DNA of 64,000 nt from Jiangella rhizosphaerae (GTDB taxonomy: Bacteria; Actinomycetota; Actinomycetes; Jiangellales; Jiangellaceae), in NCBI RefSeq assembly GCF_003579925.1, contig NZ_QUAL01000186.1:1-64000 (forward strand). The letters run 5' to 3'. The notes below the pieces were generated by a model, which searched no databases, was not told where the DNA came from, and saw nothing but the letters and a program-made list of their open reading frames with translations. Position 1 is the stretch's first letter. The number at the start of each line of letters is the position of its first letter. Position numbers and translations under genes: made by a program. This document shows positions 33,937 through 43,086 of the stretch, piece after piece.

Positions 33937-34662
33937 ATGCCTGACCAGATCGAACAGCAGCTGGGTGACCACGTCGCCGTCGCCGAGGCGATGCGGGAAC
34001 TTGTCCCGGTGGTGCGAGAAGTCGGTAGCCTCATCTGTGAGGCGTTCGCCTCGGGCGGCGTGCTGTACACCTTCGGCAACGGTGGCAGCGCCGCCGATGC
34101 CCAGCATTTCACCGGGGAGTTGATCGGGCACTACAAGCGCGACCGCCGGCCGTTGCCCGCGGTGACGCTGACGACCGACCCGACCGTCATGACCTGCATC
34201 GCCAACGACTACTCCTACGACGACGTGTTCGCCCGGCAGGTGACCGCGCTGGCCCGTCCCGGCGACGTCGTGGCCGCGTTCACCACCAGCGGGAAGTCGC
34301 CCAACGTCGTCGCCGGGCTCGCGGCCGCCCGCGCGAAGGGCGCCACCACCGTCCTGTTCGGCGGCGGCGACGGCGGACCGGCGCGCGCCCACGCCGACCA
34401 CGTCCTGCTGGCGCCGTCGACGCAGACGCCGCGGATTCAGGAGATGCACACCCTGTCCCTGCACCTCATCAGCGAGATGGCCGACGAGTGGGCCGCCGCG
34501 ACCGAGAGCACCGCGACCCAGAACACCCCGGAGGATCCGACAGCCAGGGAGGCTGATGCGGCACCGGCGGCGACGCGGGGCCGGAGGTCTCGCCGAGTCG
34601 CCGGTCCGGACCGTTCGCCGATGAGGGAGAGAGAGGAGTCGCCGCATGAGCCGACCGACTGA
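33937..34662 (+). CDS. SIS-domain phosphosugar isomerase, GmhA-like
   Basis: A 241-residue SIS protein starting at ATG 33937 behind GGAGGTGG. It matches sedoheptulose-7-phosphate isomerase (GmhA) closely: FGNGGSAADAQHFTGELIGH, TTDPTVMTCIANDYSYDDVF, FTTSGKSPNVV and, near the C-terminal helix, EMHTLSLHLISEMAD. GmhA proteins are usually about 190-200 residues; here about 45 extra charged residues run over the start of the next gene by 17 bp and may be disordered. Between a ROK kinase and GH38, it may isomerise a phosphorylated aldose to a ketose rather than serve heptose synthesis. Confidence 0.85.
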   Translation: MPDQIEQQLGDHVAVAEAMRELVPVVREVGSLICEAFASGGVLYTFGNGGSAADAQHFTGELIGHYKRDRRPLPAVTLTTDPTVMTCIANDYSYDDVFARQVTALARPGDVVAAFTTSGKSPNVVAGLAAARAKGATTVLFGGGDGGPARAHADHVLLAPSTQTPRIQEMHTLSLHLISEMADEWAAATESTATQNTPEDPTAREADAAPAATRGRRSRRVAGPDRSPMREREESPHEPTD

Positions 34663-37357
34663 TGTCATGAGTGCCGACGAGTACCGGCCGCTGGCCATGC
34701 GGCAGCGCACGCTGCACATGGTCGGCAACTCCCACCTCGACCCCGTCTGGCTGTGGCCCTGGCAGGAGGGCTACCAGGAGGCCCGGGCCACGTTCTGGTC
34801 CGCCATCCACCGCATGGAGGAGTACCCCGACTTCGTCTTCACCTGCGACCAGGTGGTGCTGCTGTCGTGGGTCGAGGAGCAGGACCCGGAGCTGTTCGAG
34901 CAGATCCGCAAGCGGGTCGCCGAGGGCCGGTGGGTGATGACCGGCGGCTGGTGGGTCGAGCCCGACTGCAACATGCCCGGTGGCGAGTCGTTCGTCCGGC
35001 AGGGGCTGTACGGCCAGCGCTACCTGCACGAGAAGTTCGGCGTCATCGCGACCGTCGGCATGAACGTCGACCCGTTCGGCCACAACGCGATGCTCCCGGC
35101 CATCCTGAACGGGCAGCGGATGGACTCCTACACGTTCCTGCGCCCCGGCCCGCACGAGAGCGACCTCGACGGGACGGCGTTCTGGTGGGAGGCCCCCGAC
35201 GGCAGCCGCGTGCTGGCGTACCGCATCCCGTTCGAGTACTGCAGCCCGCCCGGCGACGTCGCGTACCAGACGGAGAAGTCGCTGGGCCAGCTGGACCGCT
35301 CGCTCGGCGACGTCATGATCTTCTACGGCGTCGGCAACCACGGCGGCGGCCCGACCAAGGCGAACATCGACTCCATCCACCGCCATGACCAGCGGGGTTC
35401 GTACGGAAGGATGATCATGTCCTCGCCGCGCCGCTACTTCGACGAGCTGATCGCGCGCCGCGGGCCGGACGGCCTTGCCGACCTCCCGGTCTGGCGCGAC
35501 GACCTGCAGCACCACGCGTCGGGCTGCTACTCGTCGCACTCCGGCATCAAGCAGTGGGTGCGACGCACCCAGGCGGCGCTGTTGTCCGCGGAGCGGTGGG
35601 CCGTCGTCGGCTCCGTCACGCACGACGACGACTACCCGCGCGACGAGCTCGGGCACGCGTGGAAGCAGCTGCTGTTCAACCAGTTCCACGACATCCTGCC
35701 GGGCTCGGCCATCGAGCACGCCTACGACGACGCGCGCGACCAGCTCGGCGAGGCCGTCGCGATCGCGAAGCGGATCATCACGCGCGTGCACAACCGCATC
35801 GCGCGCGATGTCGCGATCCCGTTCCAGGACGGCACCCAGCCGGTGCTGGTGTTCAACCCGCACCCGTGGGCCGTCACGGCCGACGTCGAGCTGCAGTACG
35901 GCGTGCAGCCCACCGGCGTCCACGTCGTCGACGCCGACGGCGAGCTGGTGCCGTCGCAGCCGATCCAGTCCGTGGCGACGACGAACGACAAGGGCCGCGG
36001 CGCGGTCGTGTTCCGGGCCGAGCTGCCGCCGCTGGGCTACCGGCTGTACCGGCTGCTGCCCGGGGTGGCGCCGGCCGGCCTGACGTGGAGCGGGGGCGCC
36101 GCGCCGGGCTCGCTGTCGGCGTCTGAGACGGTGCTCGAGAACGACGTGCTGCGCGCCGAGTTCGACCCCGCGACGGGCTGGCTGTCCAGCCTGCTCGACA
36201 AGCGCACCGGCGTCGATCTCGTCGCCGGCGCCGTCGGCGAGCACACGCAGGTCAGCGAGGACCCCACCGACACGTGGGGGCACGGCGTCGTGTCGTACGC
36301 GTGGCCGGGCGAGGCCATGAAGACGACCCGGATCGTGCTGCGCGAGAACGGTCCCGAGCGGGCCCGGCTGCGGGTCGAGCGCTCGTGGGGCCGGTCGACG
36401 CTGACCGAGGAGTTCATCCTCCGGCAGGGCGCCGACGAGCTCGAGGTGCGGGCGACCATCGACTGGCGCGAGCAGGCGCACCTGCTGAAGCTGCGGTTCC
36501 CGGTGGCGCTGGCCGACCCCGAGGCGACCTACGAGATCCCGTTCGGCACGCTGCGCCGTCCTGTCGACGGCGCCGAGGAGCCCGGGCAGTCGTGGGTCGA
36601 CCTCAGCGCGCCGGGCGCCGGGCTGGCCGTCGTCAACAACGCCAAGCACGGGTACGACGTGTCCCCGGCCCACGACGGCGCGTCGCCGTCCATCGGCATC
36701 ACGGCCGTGCGCAGCCCGGTGTACTCCTGGCACGACCCGCGGCTGCTCGACCCGGACGGCTTCTACTCCTTCCAGGACCAGGGCGTGCAGCGGTTCAGCT
36801 ACCTGCTGGTACCGCACGCCGGCGACTGGCGCGCGGCCGGCCTCACCCGCCGCGCGGCCGAGCTGGGGTCGCTGCCGCGGGCCATGCTCGAGAGCTTCCA
36901 CGACGGTGCGCTGCCGGCCGAGGCGAGCTACGTCGTCGACGACGGCGCCCAGGTGATGATCACCGCGGTCAAGGGTGCCGAGGACGGCGACGCGCCGGCG
37001 CCGGACCTGATCGTCCGGGCGGTGGAGACGACGGGGGTGGCGGCGGCGGGCGTGCGGCTGGCGCTGCCGCTCGTCGACCGGGTCGTCGAGGCCGACTTCG
37101 GGCCGCACCAGATCCGGACGTTCCGCGTGCCGCGCGATCCCCGGCAGCCGATCGTCGAGGTCGACCTGCTGGAGTGGCCGGTCGACGGCGACGTGCCCGC
37201 TCAGCCCGTCGGCGCCGGGCCGGCTTCGGGCGACGGTGCTCACGGCGACGGCCGGCTCGGTTCGGCCGAGCCGAGCGAGGGCGCGTTCACGCCGGCCGAG
37301 CGGCTGGCGGCCGGCGAAGGCCCGCAGCACGAGGACGGCTCCGCGGGTGGCGCCTGA
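34646..37357 (+). CDS. Alpha-mannosidase, glycoside hydrolase family 38
   Basis: A 903-residue GH38 enzyme from ATG 34646 with AGAGGAG upstream (ATG 34667 also in frame). The barrel starts MVGNSHLDPVWLWPW with the zinc His and Asp, has GGWWVEPDCNMPGGES, and the nucleophile Asp in GMNVDPFGHNAMLP (about residues 139-141 of the barrel); LFNQFHDILPGS carries further metal ligands and is typical. The C-terminal beta domains include VFNPHPWAV. The last 50 residues are Gly/Ala/Glu-rich and atypical. No signal peptide, so it trims imported alpha-mannosides in the cytoplasm. Overlaps flank it on both sides. Confidence 0.95.
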   Translation: MSRPTDVMSADEYRPLAMRQRTLHMVGNSHLDPVWLWPWQEGYQEARATFWSAIHRMEEYPDFVFTCDQVVLLSWVEEQDPELFEQIRKRVAEGRWVMTGGWWVEPDCNMPGGESFVRQGLYGQRYLHEKFGVIATVGMNVDPFGHNAMLPAILNGQRMDSYTFLRPGPHESDLDGTAFWWEAPDGSRVLAYRIPFEYCSPPGDVAYQTEKSLGQLDRSLGDVMIFYGVGNHGGGPTKANIDSIHRHDQRGSYGRMIMSSPRRYFDELIARRGPDGLADLPVWRDDLQHHASGCYSSHSGIKQWVRRTQAALLSAERWAVVGSVTHDDDYPRDELGHAWKQLLFNQFHDILPGSAIEHAYDDARDQLGEAVAIAKRIITRVHNRIARDVAIPFQDGTQPVLVFNPHPWAVTADVELQYGVQPTGVHVVDADGELVPSQPIQSVATTNDKGRGAVVFRAELPPLGYRLYRLLPGVAPAGLTWSGGAAPGSLSASETVLENDVLRAEFDPATGWLSSLLDKRTGVDLVAGAVGEHTQVSEDPTDTWGHGVVSYAWPGEAMKTTRIVLRENGPERARLRVERSWGRSTLTEEFILRQGADELEVRATIDWREQAHLLKLRFPVALADPEATYEIPFGTLRRPVDGAEEPGQSWVDLSAPGAGLAVVNNAKHGYDVSPAHDGASPSIGITAVRSPVYSWHDPRLLDPDGFYSFQDQGVQRFSYLLVPHAGDWRAAGLTRRAAELGSLPRAMLESFHDGALPAEASYVVDDGAQVMITAVKGAEDGDAPAPDLIVRAVETTGVAAAGVRLALPLVDRVVEADFGPHQIRTFRVPRDPRQPIVEVDLLEWPVDGDVPAQPVGAGPASGDGAHGDGRLGSAEPSEGAFTPAERLAAGEGPQHEDGSAGGA

Positions 37358-39266
37358 GCCTGGGCCGGCGCCGCCTCCGCTGCGGCTGGACGTGCTCGAC
37401 GCGAGCGGCACCGTCGTCGGGAGCGCGGCCGTCGCCACGGGTGCGGCGGTCGACGAGCTGACCGCCGGCCCGCTCACGGCCGAGGTCAAGATCGGTGCGC
37501 CGTCGGCGACCGGGCTGCACGAGGTCGCGCTGTCGGTGCTGAACCCGACGCCGGCCGCGTTCACCGGGCACCTCCGGCTGGTCGCGACGGTCGCCGACGC
37601 CGCGGATCCGTGGTGGCTGATCCCCGGACTGTTCTACGGTGAGAACCGCCCGGCCGACTGCGACCGCCGGTTCCCGCGGTTCGAGGCCCGTGCGGACGAC
37701 CCGCCCGGCATGGTGAGCGACCATTGGTCGTTCCGGTCCGACCGCGCGGCCACGGCGGCGGTGTTCGCTTGGGGCGAGTCCGGCGGCGTGGTCGTCGCGA
37801 CGGCCGAGGCGTCGCCGTGCGGCCCGGCCGGCATCGGGTTCGCCCACCGCGGCTCGGCCGCCGACGTCCACGTCGTGTTCCCGTTCCGCGAGGACCCGGT
37901 CACGTACTACGGGTCCGGGACGCCGCTGCCCGCGCAGGCGGCGACGTACACCTGGCAGCCCGGCGAACGGGTCGAGCTGCGGGCGGCTGCCGCGACGCTC
38001 CCGGCCGACCGCCACGCGTACGCGCCGATCCTGCGCGCCGTCTACGAGCAGAACCGGCTGCTGCACCCCGTCACGCCGTGGGTGACGGTGCCGGAGGCGG
38101 CCGCGATCGCCGCCGAGGGCCTGGTCCGCTGGCACTACGATCCCGACCCCGGCGTCCTGCTCGAGACCGTCGGCTTCGACCGCGAGGTGAGCGGCGGCGA
38201 CGGGCGCCCCGTCGACCGCCAGGCCATGCACGTCGGCTGGGTCAGCGGCATCCCGTGGGCGTACGCGCTGCTGGCGCACGGCCGCCGGGTGGGCTCCTCG
38301 GCCGCCGTCGACGCCGCGACGCGGGTCGTCGACTTCTGCTGCGCGAACCTGTCGCCGTCGGGCACGTTCTGGGGACGGTGGGAGCGGGCCGGCGGCTGGA
38401 CCCAGAGCTGGACGCCGATCCGCGACGGCCTGCACGCGCGGACGCTGGGCGAGGCGACGCTGTTCCTGCTCCGGGCCGTGGAGCTCGACGATCGTGCGGA
38501 GTGGGTCGCGGCGGCGCGGTCCAACCTCGACGTCGTCCGCGACCGGCAGCGCGCCGACGGCAACCTGGGCTCCGTCCACGACGCGATGGACGGACGGGTG
38601 CTGTCGTGGGCCGGCGCGTCCGGGCTGACCTGGATCTCGGCGTTCTGCGAGGCCGGCGCCCTGGACGACGACGGCTCGTACCTGGCGGCGGCGGTCCGGG
38701 CCGGCGAGTACTACGCCCCGTTCGTCGAGCGGGAGTTCATCCACGGCGCCCCCGAGGACGTCGACCTGGCGCCGACCTCGGAGGACGGCTACGCCGCGGT
38801 GATGGCGTACGTCGCGCTGCACCGGCGCACCGGCGACGCCCGCTGGCTCGACCTCGCCCGGCGGGCCGCGGACTGGATGCTCACGTTCCGCTACACCTAC
38901 AACGTGCGGTTCGCCCCGCGCACGCCGCTGGGCGTCTACGGGTTCGCCACGCGCGGCGGCGACCAGGCGTCGCCGTCGAACCAGCACCTGCACGCGTACG
39001 GCCTGGTCTGCACCCGCGAGCTGGCCGAGCTGTCGGCGGCGACGGGCGATCCGCACTACCGCGAGCGGGCCGACGAGGCGCTGGCCTGCTTCCGTCAGCT
39101 GCTCGCGACCGCCGACGGTGAGCTGAACTCGTACCGCGGCATGATCACCGAGCGCTACTACCAGACCGAGTGCTTCCAGCCGAAGGGCATGGTGCTCACG
39201 CTGTCACACGCGTGGAGCGCCGGCGTGCTGCTGCTCGGCTGCGAGCAGGTGCTGGGCCTGGACTGA
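37347..39266 (+). CDS. Six-hairpin (alpha/alpha)6-barrel glycosidase-like protein
   Basis: A 639-residue protein starting at GTG 37347, inside the GH38 3' end (11-bp overlap). The N-terminal 230 residues are a beta-sandwich (VALSVLNPTPAAFTGHL, PWWLIPGLFYGENRP). The rest is repeated helical hairpins with WVSGIPWAYALLAHGR, FWGRWERAGGWTQSW, TSEDGYAAVMAYVALHR and NQHLHAYGLVCTREL, typical of six-hairpin glycosidases and lyases. The family and substrate are not assigned. It ends the second importer operon, 11 bp from the convergent soxR gene, and presumably handles a sugar or uronic residue of the same glycan. Confidence 0.72.
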   Translation: MAPEPGPAPPPLRLDVLDASGTVVGSAAVATGAAVDELTAGPLTAEVKIGAPSATGLHEVALSVLNPTPAAFTGHLRLVATVADAADPWWLIPGLFYGENRPADCDRRFPRFEARADDPPGMVSDHWSFRSDRAATAAVFAWGESGGVVVATAEASPCGPAGIGFAHRGSAADVHVVFPFREDPVTYYGSGTPLPAQAATYTWQPGERVELRAAAATLPADRHAYAPILRAVYEQNRLLHPVTPWVTVPEAAAIAAEGLVRWHYDPDPGVLLETVGFDREVSGGDGRPVDRQAMHVGWVSGIPWAYALLAHGRRVGSSAAVDAATRVVDFCCANLSPSGTFWGRWERAGGWTQSWTPIRDGLHARTLGEATLFLLRAVELDDRAEWVAAARSNLDVVRDRQRADGNLGSVHDAMDGRVLSWAGASGLTWISAFCEAGALDDDGSYLAAAVRAGEYYAPFVEREFIHGAPEDVDLAPTSEDGYAAVMAYVALHRRTGDARWLDLARRAADWMLTFRYTYNVRFAPRTPLGVYGFATRGGDQASPSNQHLHAYGLVCTRELAELSAATGDPHYRERADEALACFRQLLATADGELNSYRGMITERYYQTECFQPKGMVLTLSHAWSAGVLLLGCEQVLGLD

Positions 39267-39277
39267 TCGGGGATCGC

Positions 39278-39757
39278 TCAGATGCCGCAGCTGGTGCTGG
39301 GGCCGTTCTCGATCAGCCGGCGCGGACCCGGACCGTGTTCGCCCAGTTCGTCGTGCCTGTTGGCCAGCGCGCACCGGCGCAACGACAGGCAGCCGCAGCC
39401 GATGCAGTCGGTGAAGTCGTCGCGCAACTGCTGCAGGCGCGCGATCCGATCGTCCAGGTCGGCCCGCCACTGACGGGACAGCCGCTCCCAGTCCTCCTGG
39501 TTCGGCGTGCGGCCGTCGGGCAGGCTGGCCAGCGCGCGGTTGATCTCGGCCAGCGGGATGCCGACCCGCTGGGCGATGCGGATCAGCGCGACCCGGCGCA
39601 GCGTCGCCCGCTTGTAGCGTCGCTGGTTGCCCGACGTGCGCCGCGACGTGATGAGGCCCTGCCGCTCGTAGAAGTGCAGCGCCGACACCGCGACGCCGCT
39701 GCGTTGCGACAGCTCGCCGACGGTCAGCTCGGACTTGTTCCACGCGACGGTGTCCAC
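39278..39757 (-). CDS. soxR: Redox-sensitive transcriptional activator SoxR
   Basis: A 159-residue MerR-family regulator starting at GTG 39757. The HTH has [20 protein letters not shown] and the MerR wing [12 protein letters not shown]. The C-terminal metal loop [12 protein letters not shown] (about residues 118-129) is the C-x2-C-x-C-x5-C [2Fe-2S] site unique to SoxR. It senses redox-cycling compounds. The divergent promoter of the quinone oxidoreductase contains a SoxR-like box in a 19-bp spacer. In Streptomyces SoxR controls a small set of oxidoreductase, epimerase and transporter genes, which matches the second box at the MFS gene. Confidence 0.95.
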   Translation of the reverse strand: MDTVAWNKSELTVGELSQRSGVAVSALHFYERQGLITSRRTSGNQRRYKRATLRRVALIRIAQRVGIPLAEINRALASLPDGRTPNQEDWERLSRQWRADLDDRIARLQQLRDDFTDCIGCGCLSLRRCALANRHDELGEHGPGPRRLIENGPSTSCGI

Positions 39758-39777
39758 GGTGGCGTCTCCTCGACGGC

Positions 39778-39808
39778 TTGACCTCAACATTGCTTCAGGT
39801 TTTAGCGT
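39778..39808 (+). promoter_or_regulatory. SoxR-dependent promoter of the quinone oxidoreductase
   Basis: TTGACC (39778-39783), a 19-bp spacer and TAGCGT (39803-39808). The 18-bp box CCTCAACATTGCTTCAGG (39782-39799) sits in the long spacer and has SoxR half-sites (CCTCAA / TTCAGG). It lies between divergent soxR and the oxidoreductase gene. Confidence 0.75.
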
Positions 39809-39848
39809 AGCCGTGACGCACGCCAAGCCCAAGCATCGAGGGGACCGT

Positions 39849-40829
39849 ATGCACGCCATCCGCCTGCACGAGTTCGGCCCGGCCGAGAACCTGCGGTACG
39901 AACAGGTGCCCGACCCGGTCCCGGCGGCGGGCCAGGTCCGGGTCGCCGTCGAGGCCAGCGGCGTGCACCTGATCGACACGACGCTGCGCGCCGGGCAGGG
40001 CGGCGGTGGTTCCCTGCCGTTGCCGGCGCTGCCGTCGATCCCCGGCCGCGAGGTCGCCGGTACCGTCGACTCCGTCGGTGACGGCGTCGACCCGGCCTGG
40101 GTAGGCCGGCGGGTCGTGGCGCATCTCGGTGGCGCCGGCGCGGGTTACGCGCGGCTGGCCGTGGTGCCGGTGGAGTCGCTGCACGTCCTGCCCGACGGCT
40201 TGGCCGCCGACGCGGCGGTCGCGATGATCGGGACGGGGCGGACGGCGGTCGGCGTGCTGGCCGCGGCCGCTCTGACCGCCGACGACGTCGTGCTGGTCAC
40301 GGCCGCGGCGGGTGGTCTGGGCAGCCTCCTCGTCCAGGCCGGCCGCAACGCCGGCGCCGTCGTCGTCGGGGTCGCCGGCGGCGCCGAGAAGGTCGAGCGG
40401 GTCCGCGCGCTGGGCGCCACTCACGCCGTCGACTACACGGCGTCCGACTGGCCGGAGCGGGTCCGTGCCGCACTCGGGTCCCGCGAGGTGAGCGTCGTCC
40501 TCGACGGCGTCGGCGGCGCGCTGGGCCGGGCGGCGATGGAACTGCTCGGCGTCCGCGGCCGGCTGGTGATGTTCGGCTGGTCGTCCGGCGAGCTGGTCCC
40601 GTTCACCTCCACCGACCTCGTCGAGCGCGGGCTCACCGCGACCTGGCCGATCAGCCGGCACCAGATCGGCCGGCCCGGCTTCCTGCGTGGGCTGGAGACC
40701 CAGGCCCTGGCCGAGGCCGCCGCCGGGCGGCTGGTCCCGCTGGTGCACCGCTTCCCGCTCGAACGCGCCGCCGACGCCCACACCGCCCTCGAGACCCGCC
40801 GGACGACGGGCAAGGTCGTCCTGGTCTGA
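39849..40829 (+). CDS. Zinc-independent NADPH:quinone oxidoreductase, MDR family
   Basis: A 326-residue medium-chain dehydrogenase from ATG 39849 with GAGGGG upstream. It opens [20 protein letters not shown], has the [15 protein letters not shown] block, and the NADPH fold [30 protein letters not shown] and LFGW-like VMFGWSSGE follow. Zinc ligands are absent, as in QOR enzymes. It reduces quinones or related electrophiles. Its promoter carries the SoxR box, so induction by redox-active compounds is expected. Confidence 0.9.
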   Translation: MHAIRLHEFGPAENLRYEQVPDPVPAAGQVRVAVEASGVHLIDTTLRAGQGGGGSLPLPALPSIPGREVAGTVDSVGDGVDPAWVGRRVVAHLGGAGAGYARLAVVPVESLHVLPDGLAADAAVAMIGTGRTAVGVLAAAALTADDVVLVTAAAGGLGSLLVQAGRNAGAVVVGVAGGAEKVERVRALGATHAVDYTASDWPERVRAALGSREVSVVLDGVGGALGRAAMELLGVRGRLVMFGWSSGELVPFTSTDLVERGLTATWPISRHQIGRPGFLRGLETQALAEAAAGRLVPLVHRFPLERAADAHTALETRRTTGKVVLV

Positions 40830-40846
40830 TCGGGCGCTGGGCCGGC

Positions 40847-42103
40847 CTACTCGGCGCAGAGCAGGCCGGGGAAGCCGACGTCGTCGCCGAGCCACTCCTG
40901 GCCGCTGCTCGTCTGCGTGGTCTCGCGCTGGTGTGCCCGGCAGGCGCGCAACCGCAGCGTGTGGACCACCTGCTCGGCCTCGTCGAGGTCGTCGGCGGCG
41001 ATGGTGGCGCCGACCTCGTCGCGGTACACCGTCGGCAGTGCCTCCAGCGGCAGGCCGCCGGGCACGGCGTACAGCTCGGACAGGTGCACGGGGCCGAGCT
41101 CGTGCCGCACGCCCTGGTAGATCGCGACCTGGCCGTTGCTGACGCCGACGTAGTACTGGTCGCGGACCCAGCCGTTGGCGCACGTCAGGCCGGCCCAGCC
41201 GATCACGATCAGGGCCGCTACGGCGATCATGGGCCGCAGCCACCGGCGCCGGCGTCGCCGCCTGGCGCGGGGGGCGTACCGCACGGCCTCGGGGTCCTGA
41301 TGAAACTCCGCCGTCTGGTCCTCGACGGTCTCGGCGGCCGATCCGACGACGAACGCCTCGGCGGTCTCGCCGGTGACGGCGGCGTCGGCCTCGAGGAACT
41401 CGCCGATGACGACGGTGACGTTGTCGGGTGCTCCGGCGTCGAGGGCCATCGCGATGAGCTGGTCGGCGGCGTCATCGACGGTGTGCGCGTGGGCCAGCGT
41501 CGCCTCGATCTCGTGATCGGTGACGACGTCGGAGAGGCCGTCGCTGCAGATCAGCACCCGGTCGCCGGCGTACACGTCGATGATCGAGTAGTCCGGGTGG
41601 ATCGGCGACTGCCCTTGCAGCACCTTCGTCACGACGGAGCGTGCGGGGTGCTCGCGGGCGTCCTCGGGGGTGATGCGCCCGTCGTCGACCAACGACTGGA
41701 CGAACGTGTGGTCGCGGGTGATCTGCGTCAGCGAGCCGTTGCGCAGTAGGTAGGCCCGGGAGTCGCCGATGTGGCCGAGGGCCAGCTGGACGCCGTTCCA
41801 CAGCAGCGCCGTCGACGTCGTCCCCATGCCGGCGCGGGCGGGGTCGGCGCGCGCCATGTCGTCGATGCGGCCGTTGGCGGCGATGACGGCCGCCGCCAGC
41901 ACGTCGAGTGGGTCGCCGTCGGTCAGGTGGTCGGCGTTGAGGAGTTCCTCGATGGCCGCCCGGCTGGCGACCTCACCCGCTGCGTGGCCGCCCATGCCGT
42001 CGGCGACCGCCAGGAGATAGGGCCCGGCATAGCCGGAATCCTCGTTCCCCTCCCGGACCAGGCCGACGTCGGAGCGCGCGGCATAGCGCAGCGTCAGCGG
42101 CAT
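40847..42103 (-). CDS. PP2C-family serine/threonine phosphatase, PstP-like, membrane-anchored
   Basis: A 418-residue protein from ATG 42103. The catalytic domain (1-235) has GLVREGNEDSGY, VADGMGGHAAGE, LGHIGDSRAYLLRNG, VLICSDGLSDVV and GAPDNVTVVIGE, the metal-binding Asp set of PP2C/PPM enzymes. An Arg-rich stretch precedes one membrane span (about residues 288-308, MIAVAALIVIGWAGL), and about 105 residues are predicted outside. This matches PstP of actinobacteria, but the usual rodA/pbpA/pknA-B neighbours are missing, so this is probably a paralogue rather than the cell-division phosphatase. Confidence 0.88.
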   Translation of the reverse strand: MPLTLRYAARSDVGLVREGNEDSGYAGPYLLAVADGMGGHAAGEVASRAAIEELLNADHLTDGDPLDVLAAAVIAANGRIDDMARADPARAGMGTTSTALLWNGVQLALGHIGDSRAYLLRNGSLTQITRDHTFVQSLVDDGRITPEDAREHPARSVVTKVLQGQSPIHPDYSIIDVYAGDRVLICSDGLSDVVTDHEIEATLAHAHTVDDAADQLIAMALDAGAPDNVTVVIGEFLEADAAVTGETAEAFVVGSAAETVEDQTAEFHQDPEAVRYAPRARRRRRRRWLRPMIAVAALIVIGWAGLTCANGWVRDQYYVGVSNGQVAIYQGVRHELGPVHLSELYAVPGGLPLEALPTVYRDEVGATIAADDLDEAEQVVHTLRLRACRAHQRETTQTSSGQEWLGDDVGFPGLLCAE

Positions 42104-42396
42104 CGATTCCCTACTCCCGCACCATCGAGGCGGCGGGGGCCCGGAACGCGCCCACCGCGTCGCCTCCCCCCAAGAGACTTGCCGATCACTGCGGATGGTA
42201 ACCGGCCTCGGTTCCCGACCGGCGAGCCGCCACGCGGACGCCTGTCCACAGGCCGCACCGATTCGCTGACTTGTCCACATTTCCGGGTTCGGCGGGAGCG
42301 GGCGGTGGCCGGTCGGGCGAACGATGAAGGGGTCCGGCCGGTGGGGCCGGACCGAGGCCTCGGGCCTCGCCATCGTCGTGGGAGAGGACTCCATTC

Positions 42397-43086
42397 ATGC
42401 AGCTCGAGAAGGGTGCCGCGGTGTGCGGCCTGGTGATTGCCGCGCTGGTCGCGGGAGGTGGGGCGGCTGCTCCGGCGTCGGCCGCCTCCGGCCCGCCGGT
42501 GGTCGGTGCGCCGGTGGCCGGCGCGCCGGTGGCCAGTGCGTCGGCTGCCGGTGCGTCTGTGGCCGGTGCGTCGGACACCGCGACGAGGCTGCCGGGCGTG
42601 GGGGCGAGGCTGCCGGGCGTGGCGGACCGGGCCACCGACTGCAGGCCGATGCCGCCGCCTCGGCATCGCCGATGGCTCGACGGCTTCGTGCTCGGCTGGG
42701 TTCCGCCGGGGCTCGGACCGCTCGTCACCGACTTCGAGTACGAGTGGGAGGACGTCGCATTCCGGTCGCGGGTCTGGGAGTCGGGCCCCTACCCCGACGA
42801 GTCGTACCGGGTCGATCTGCAGATCACGGTCATGCGGAGTCCGTCGTTCACCGACGTGGCGGCGCTCCGGGCGTTCCTGGTCGGTTACCTCGAACGCGAT
42901 CCCGCCGTCTGGGCCACCGAGCCGTTCGCCCACCCCGACGGACCCGGCTTCACCGATGCCGGCGAACTGTTCTGGCTGGCCGAACCGGGCGTCGCCGTCC
43001 GCGTGTTCGGTGGCGGCGAGCAGATCGACTTCCGCGACCTCACCCGGACCGCCTGCGCCGTGCGGCAGGTGATGCCGATGAACTGA
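42397..43086 (+). CDS. Hypothetical secreted protein
   Basis: A 229-residue protein from ATG 42397. The N-terminus has a short basic segment, a hydrophobic core (VCGLVIAALVAGGG) and a likely cleavage after APASA. A degenerate low-complexity stretch of Gly-Ala-Pro-Val units (about residues 35-62) and a repeat LPGVGARLPGV follow. The mature domain includes VTDFEYEWEDVAFRSRVWE and ends with CAVRQVMP, with two cysteines that could pair. No family recognised. Secretion is inferred from the signal peptide. Confidence 0.7.
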   Translation: MQLEKGAAVCGLVIAALVAGGGAAAPASAASGPPVVGAPVAGAPVASASAAGASVAGASDTATRLPGVGARLPGVADRATDCRPMPPPRHRRWLDGFVLGWVPPGLGPLVTDFEYEWEDVAFRSRVWESGPYPDESYRVDLQITVMRSPSFTDVAALRAFLVGYLERDPAVWATEPFAHPDGPGFTDAGELFWLAEPGVAVRVFGGGEQIDFRDLTRTACAVRQVMPMN

